Assembly (NCBI GenBank): GCA_903929895.1
Contig: CAIYWM010000921.1
Coordinates: 1-7,054, forward strand
Length of the DNA stretch: 7,054 nucleotides
Reading direction: 5' to 3'
Source: an uncultured Alphaproteobacteria bacterium
Lineage (GTDB): Bacteria; Pseudomonadota; Alphaproteobacteria; Reyranellales; Reyranellaceae
Positions within the stretch are counted from its first letter, which is position 1; every line of letters begins with the position of its first letter. Under the pieces are notes generated by a model. It was not told where the DNA came from. It made no database searches and was given only the letters and a program-made list of their open reading frames with translations. Below, one piece after another: positions 6,070-7,054 of this stretch. The position numbers were made by a program, and so were the translations under genes.

Positions 6070-6083
6070 GAATTACTCAATTC
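6070..6083. promoter_or_regulatory. Short inverted repeat before boxC, possible second operator
   Basis: GAATT, four bases (ACTC), then AATTC form a perfect 5-bp inverted repeat between the 12-bp palindrome and the boxC ribosome binding site. Its centre lies 20 bp from the centre of the 12-bp palindrome, about two helical turns. With AT-rich arms this short it could arise by chance. Confidence 0.25.
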
Positions 6084-6087
6084 AGGA
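6084..6087 (+). promoter_or_regulatory. Ribosome binding site of boxC
   Basis: AGGA lies 6 nt before ATG 6094 and fixes the start of the boxC reading frame, whose protein sequence becomes family-like within the first ten residues. Confidence 0.65.
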
Positions 6088-6093
6088 AATGCC

Positions 6094-7054
6094 ATGGCCG
6101 ACGCCCCCATCGACTTCCGCACTTCGCCGGAACGCTACCGGCACTGGAAGCTCAGCACTGAGAACGGCGTCGCCTATCTCACGATGGACGTGAACGAGGA
6201 CGGCGGGCTGAAGCCCGGCTACAAGCTCAAGCTCAATTCCTACGATCTCGGCGTCGACATCGAGTTGGCCGATGCCGTGCAGCGCCTGCGCTTCGAGCAT
6301 CCCGAGATAGGCGCCGTGGTGATCCGCAGCCAGCGCGACCGCATCTTCTGCTCCGGCGCCAACATCAACATGCTTGGCCTCTCGACCCACGATCACAAGG
6401 TCAACTTCTGCAAGTTCACCAACGAGACCCGGCTGGCCATCGAAGACGCCAGCATCCACTCCGGCCAGACCTACATCTGCTCGATCAACGGCATCGCGGC
6501 CGGCGGCGGCTACGAGCTGGCGCTGGCCTGCGAGCAGATCCTGCTGGCCGACGACGGATCGAGCGCGGTGTCGCTGCCGGAGCTGCCGCTGCTGGCGGTG
6601 CTGCCGGGCACCGGCGGGCTGACCCGCCTGGTCGACAAGCGCATGGTCCGCCGCGACCATGCCGACTTCTTCTGCACCACGGCCGAGGGCCTGCGCGGCA
6701 AGCGGGCGCGCGAGTGGCGACTGGTCGACCAGCTCATCCCGCCTTCTAAGCTGGTGGAGCAGACGCAGAAGATCGCCGAGGAGGTCGCGGCGAAGTCGTC
6801 GCGTCCCAAGGCTGCCAAGGGGATCGCGCTGCCGACGGTGGAACGGCAGATCGAGGGCGACACGCTTCGCTACGCCAACCTCAACGTCGAGATCGACCGT
6901 GAGGGCCGGTCGGCGAAGTTCCGCCTCAACGGCCCCTCGTCTGCACCACCCGACGACGTGCAGGCGGCCGGTGCCTCGTTCTGGCCGCTCGCGCTGGCCC
7001 GCGAGTTCGACGATGCGATGATGCATCTGCGACTCAACGAGACCGAGATCGGCA
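6094..7054 (+). CDS. boxC: 2,3-epoxybenzoyl-CoA dihydrolase BoxC (N-terminal part, runs off window)
   Basis: The frame is open from ATG 6094 to the right edge: 320 codons of a protein usually about 550 residues long. It belongs to the crotonase superfamily. BoxC opens and hydrolyses the ring of 2,3-epoxybenzoyl-CoA to 3,4-dehydroadipyl-CoA semialdehyde and formate in aerobic benzoate breakdown. BoxC-like stretches recognised from memory include FRTSPERYRHWKL (8-20), DGGLKPGYKLKLNSYDLGVD (36-55), FCSGANI (85-91), KVNFCKFTNETR (102-113), GGGYELALAC (137-146), SLPELPLL (160-167), LPGTGGLTR (170-178) and RRDHADFFCTT (186-196). Glu141 and Glu163 stand where enoyl-CoA hydratase has its two catalytic glutamates. 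No frameshift is seen. Partners (boxA/boxB epoxidase, boxD aldehyde dehydrogenase, benzoate-CoA ligase) are not in the window and may lie downstream. Confidence 0.93.
   Translation, partial: MADAPIDFRTSPERYRHWKLSTENGVAYLTMDVNEDGGLKPGYKLKLNSYDLGVDIELADAVQRLRFEHPEIGAVVIRSQRDRIFCSGANINMLGLSTHDHKVNFCKFTNETRLAIEDASIHSGQTYICSINGIAAGGGYELALACEQILLADDGSSAVSLPELPLLAVLPGTGGLTRLVDKRMVRRDHADFFCTTAEGLRGKRAREWRLVDQLIPPSKLVEQTQKIAEEVAAKSSRPKAAKGIALPTVERQIEGDTLRYANLNVEIDREGRSAKFRLNGPSSAPPDDVQAAGASFWPLALAREFDDAMMHLRLNETEIG

Larger units (their letters stand above)
6016..6093. promoter_or_regulatory. Divergent promoter region between GNAT operon and boxC
   Basis: This 78-bp gap must hold the promoters of both directions and is the most AT-rich stretch in the window (about 6045-6090). 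A TTGACA hexamer stands at 6021-6026 on the plus strand but has no well-spaced -10. A weaker plus-strand pair is TTGCGC at 6035-6040 and TATTTC at 6058-6063 with a 17-nt spacer. Two inverted repeats, listed separately, lie in the AT-rich half. A 4-bp GGCG/CGCC stem at 6031-6041 is also present. Confidence 0.5.

Noticed and set aside
6082..7026. 314-codon minus-strand open frame opposite boxC
   Set aside because: It covers the strongly family-matching boxC frame and has shadow-type composition without any domain.

Overview
The window is GC-rich, tightly packed bacterial chromosome with strong G/C third-position bias. Gene content (tandem HAMP-type class III cyclases, an acyl-CoA dehydrogenase, a cysteine-free Rrf2 regulator, an aerobic benzoyl-CoA pathway gene) and codon style suggest a proteobacterium, most likely an alphaproteobacterium. 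This is an inference from style and content; no rRNA or marker gene is present.

Layout. (1) Positions 2-106 hold the last 34 codons of an unidentified plus-strand gene, followed by a GC-rich hairpin. (2) Positions 169-3179 hold two paralogous, six-helix membrane-bound adenylate/guanylate cyclases, about 500 residues each and joined by a GTGA start/stop overlap. An acyl-CoA dehydrogenase follows 12 nt later (3192-4385), so the three genes look like one operon. (3) Positions 4386-4500 lie between convergent genes and contain an imperfect inverted repeat with 27-nt arms. (4) Positions 4501-6015 carry a compact minus-strand operon, transcribed as GNAT acetyltransferase, then Rrf2-family regulator, then a small secreted cysteine-containing protein, with gaps of 1 and 8 nt. 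(5) Positions 6016-6093 are a divergent intergenic region with a perfect 12-bp palindrome and a second inverted repeat. (6) From 6094 to the window end runs the first 320 codons of boxC (2,3-epoxybenzoyl-CoA dihydrolase), which is open at the right edge.

How the parts may work together. The two cyclases share TM layout, HAMP, transducer linker and catalytic domain. Both keep the metal-binding aspartates and the Asn/Arg transition-state residues, but both replace the substrate-specifying lysine (Ser or Thr) and have Thr at the partner position. They may respond to a membrane or extracellular cue and form homo- or heterodimers. Their link to an acyl-CoA dehydrogenase suggests nucleotide signalling tied to acyl-CoA metabolism. 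That dehydrogenase itself lacks glutamate at both well-known catalytic-base positions. The boxC gene indicates aerobic benzoate degradation through CoA-thioester epoxidation, and the rest of that cluster probably lies beyond the right edge. The Rrf2 regulator has no cysteines, so it cannot hold a cysteine-ligated Fe-S cluster of the IscR kind.

No rRNA, tRNA, CRISPR array, transposase or phage gene was seen.
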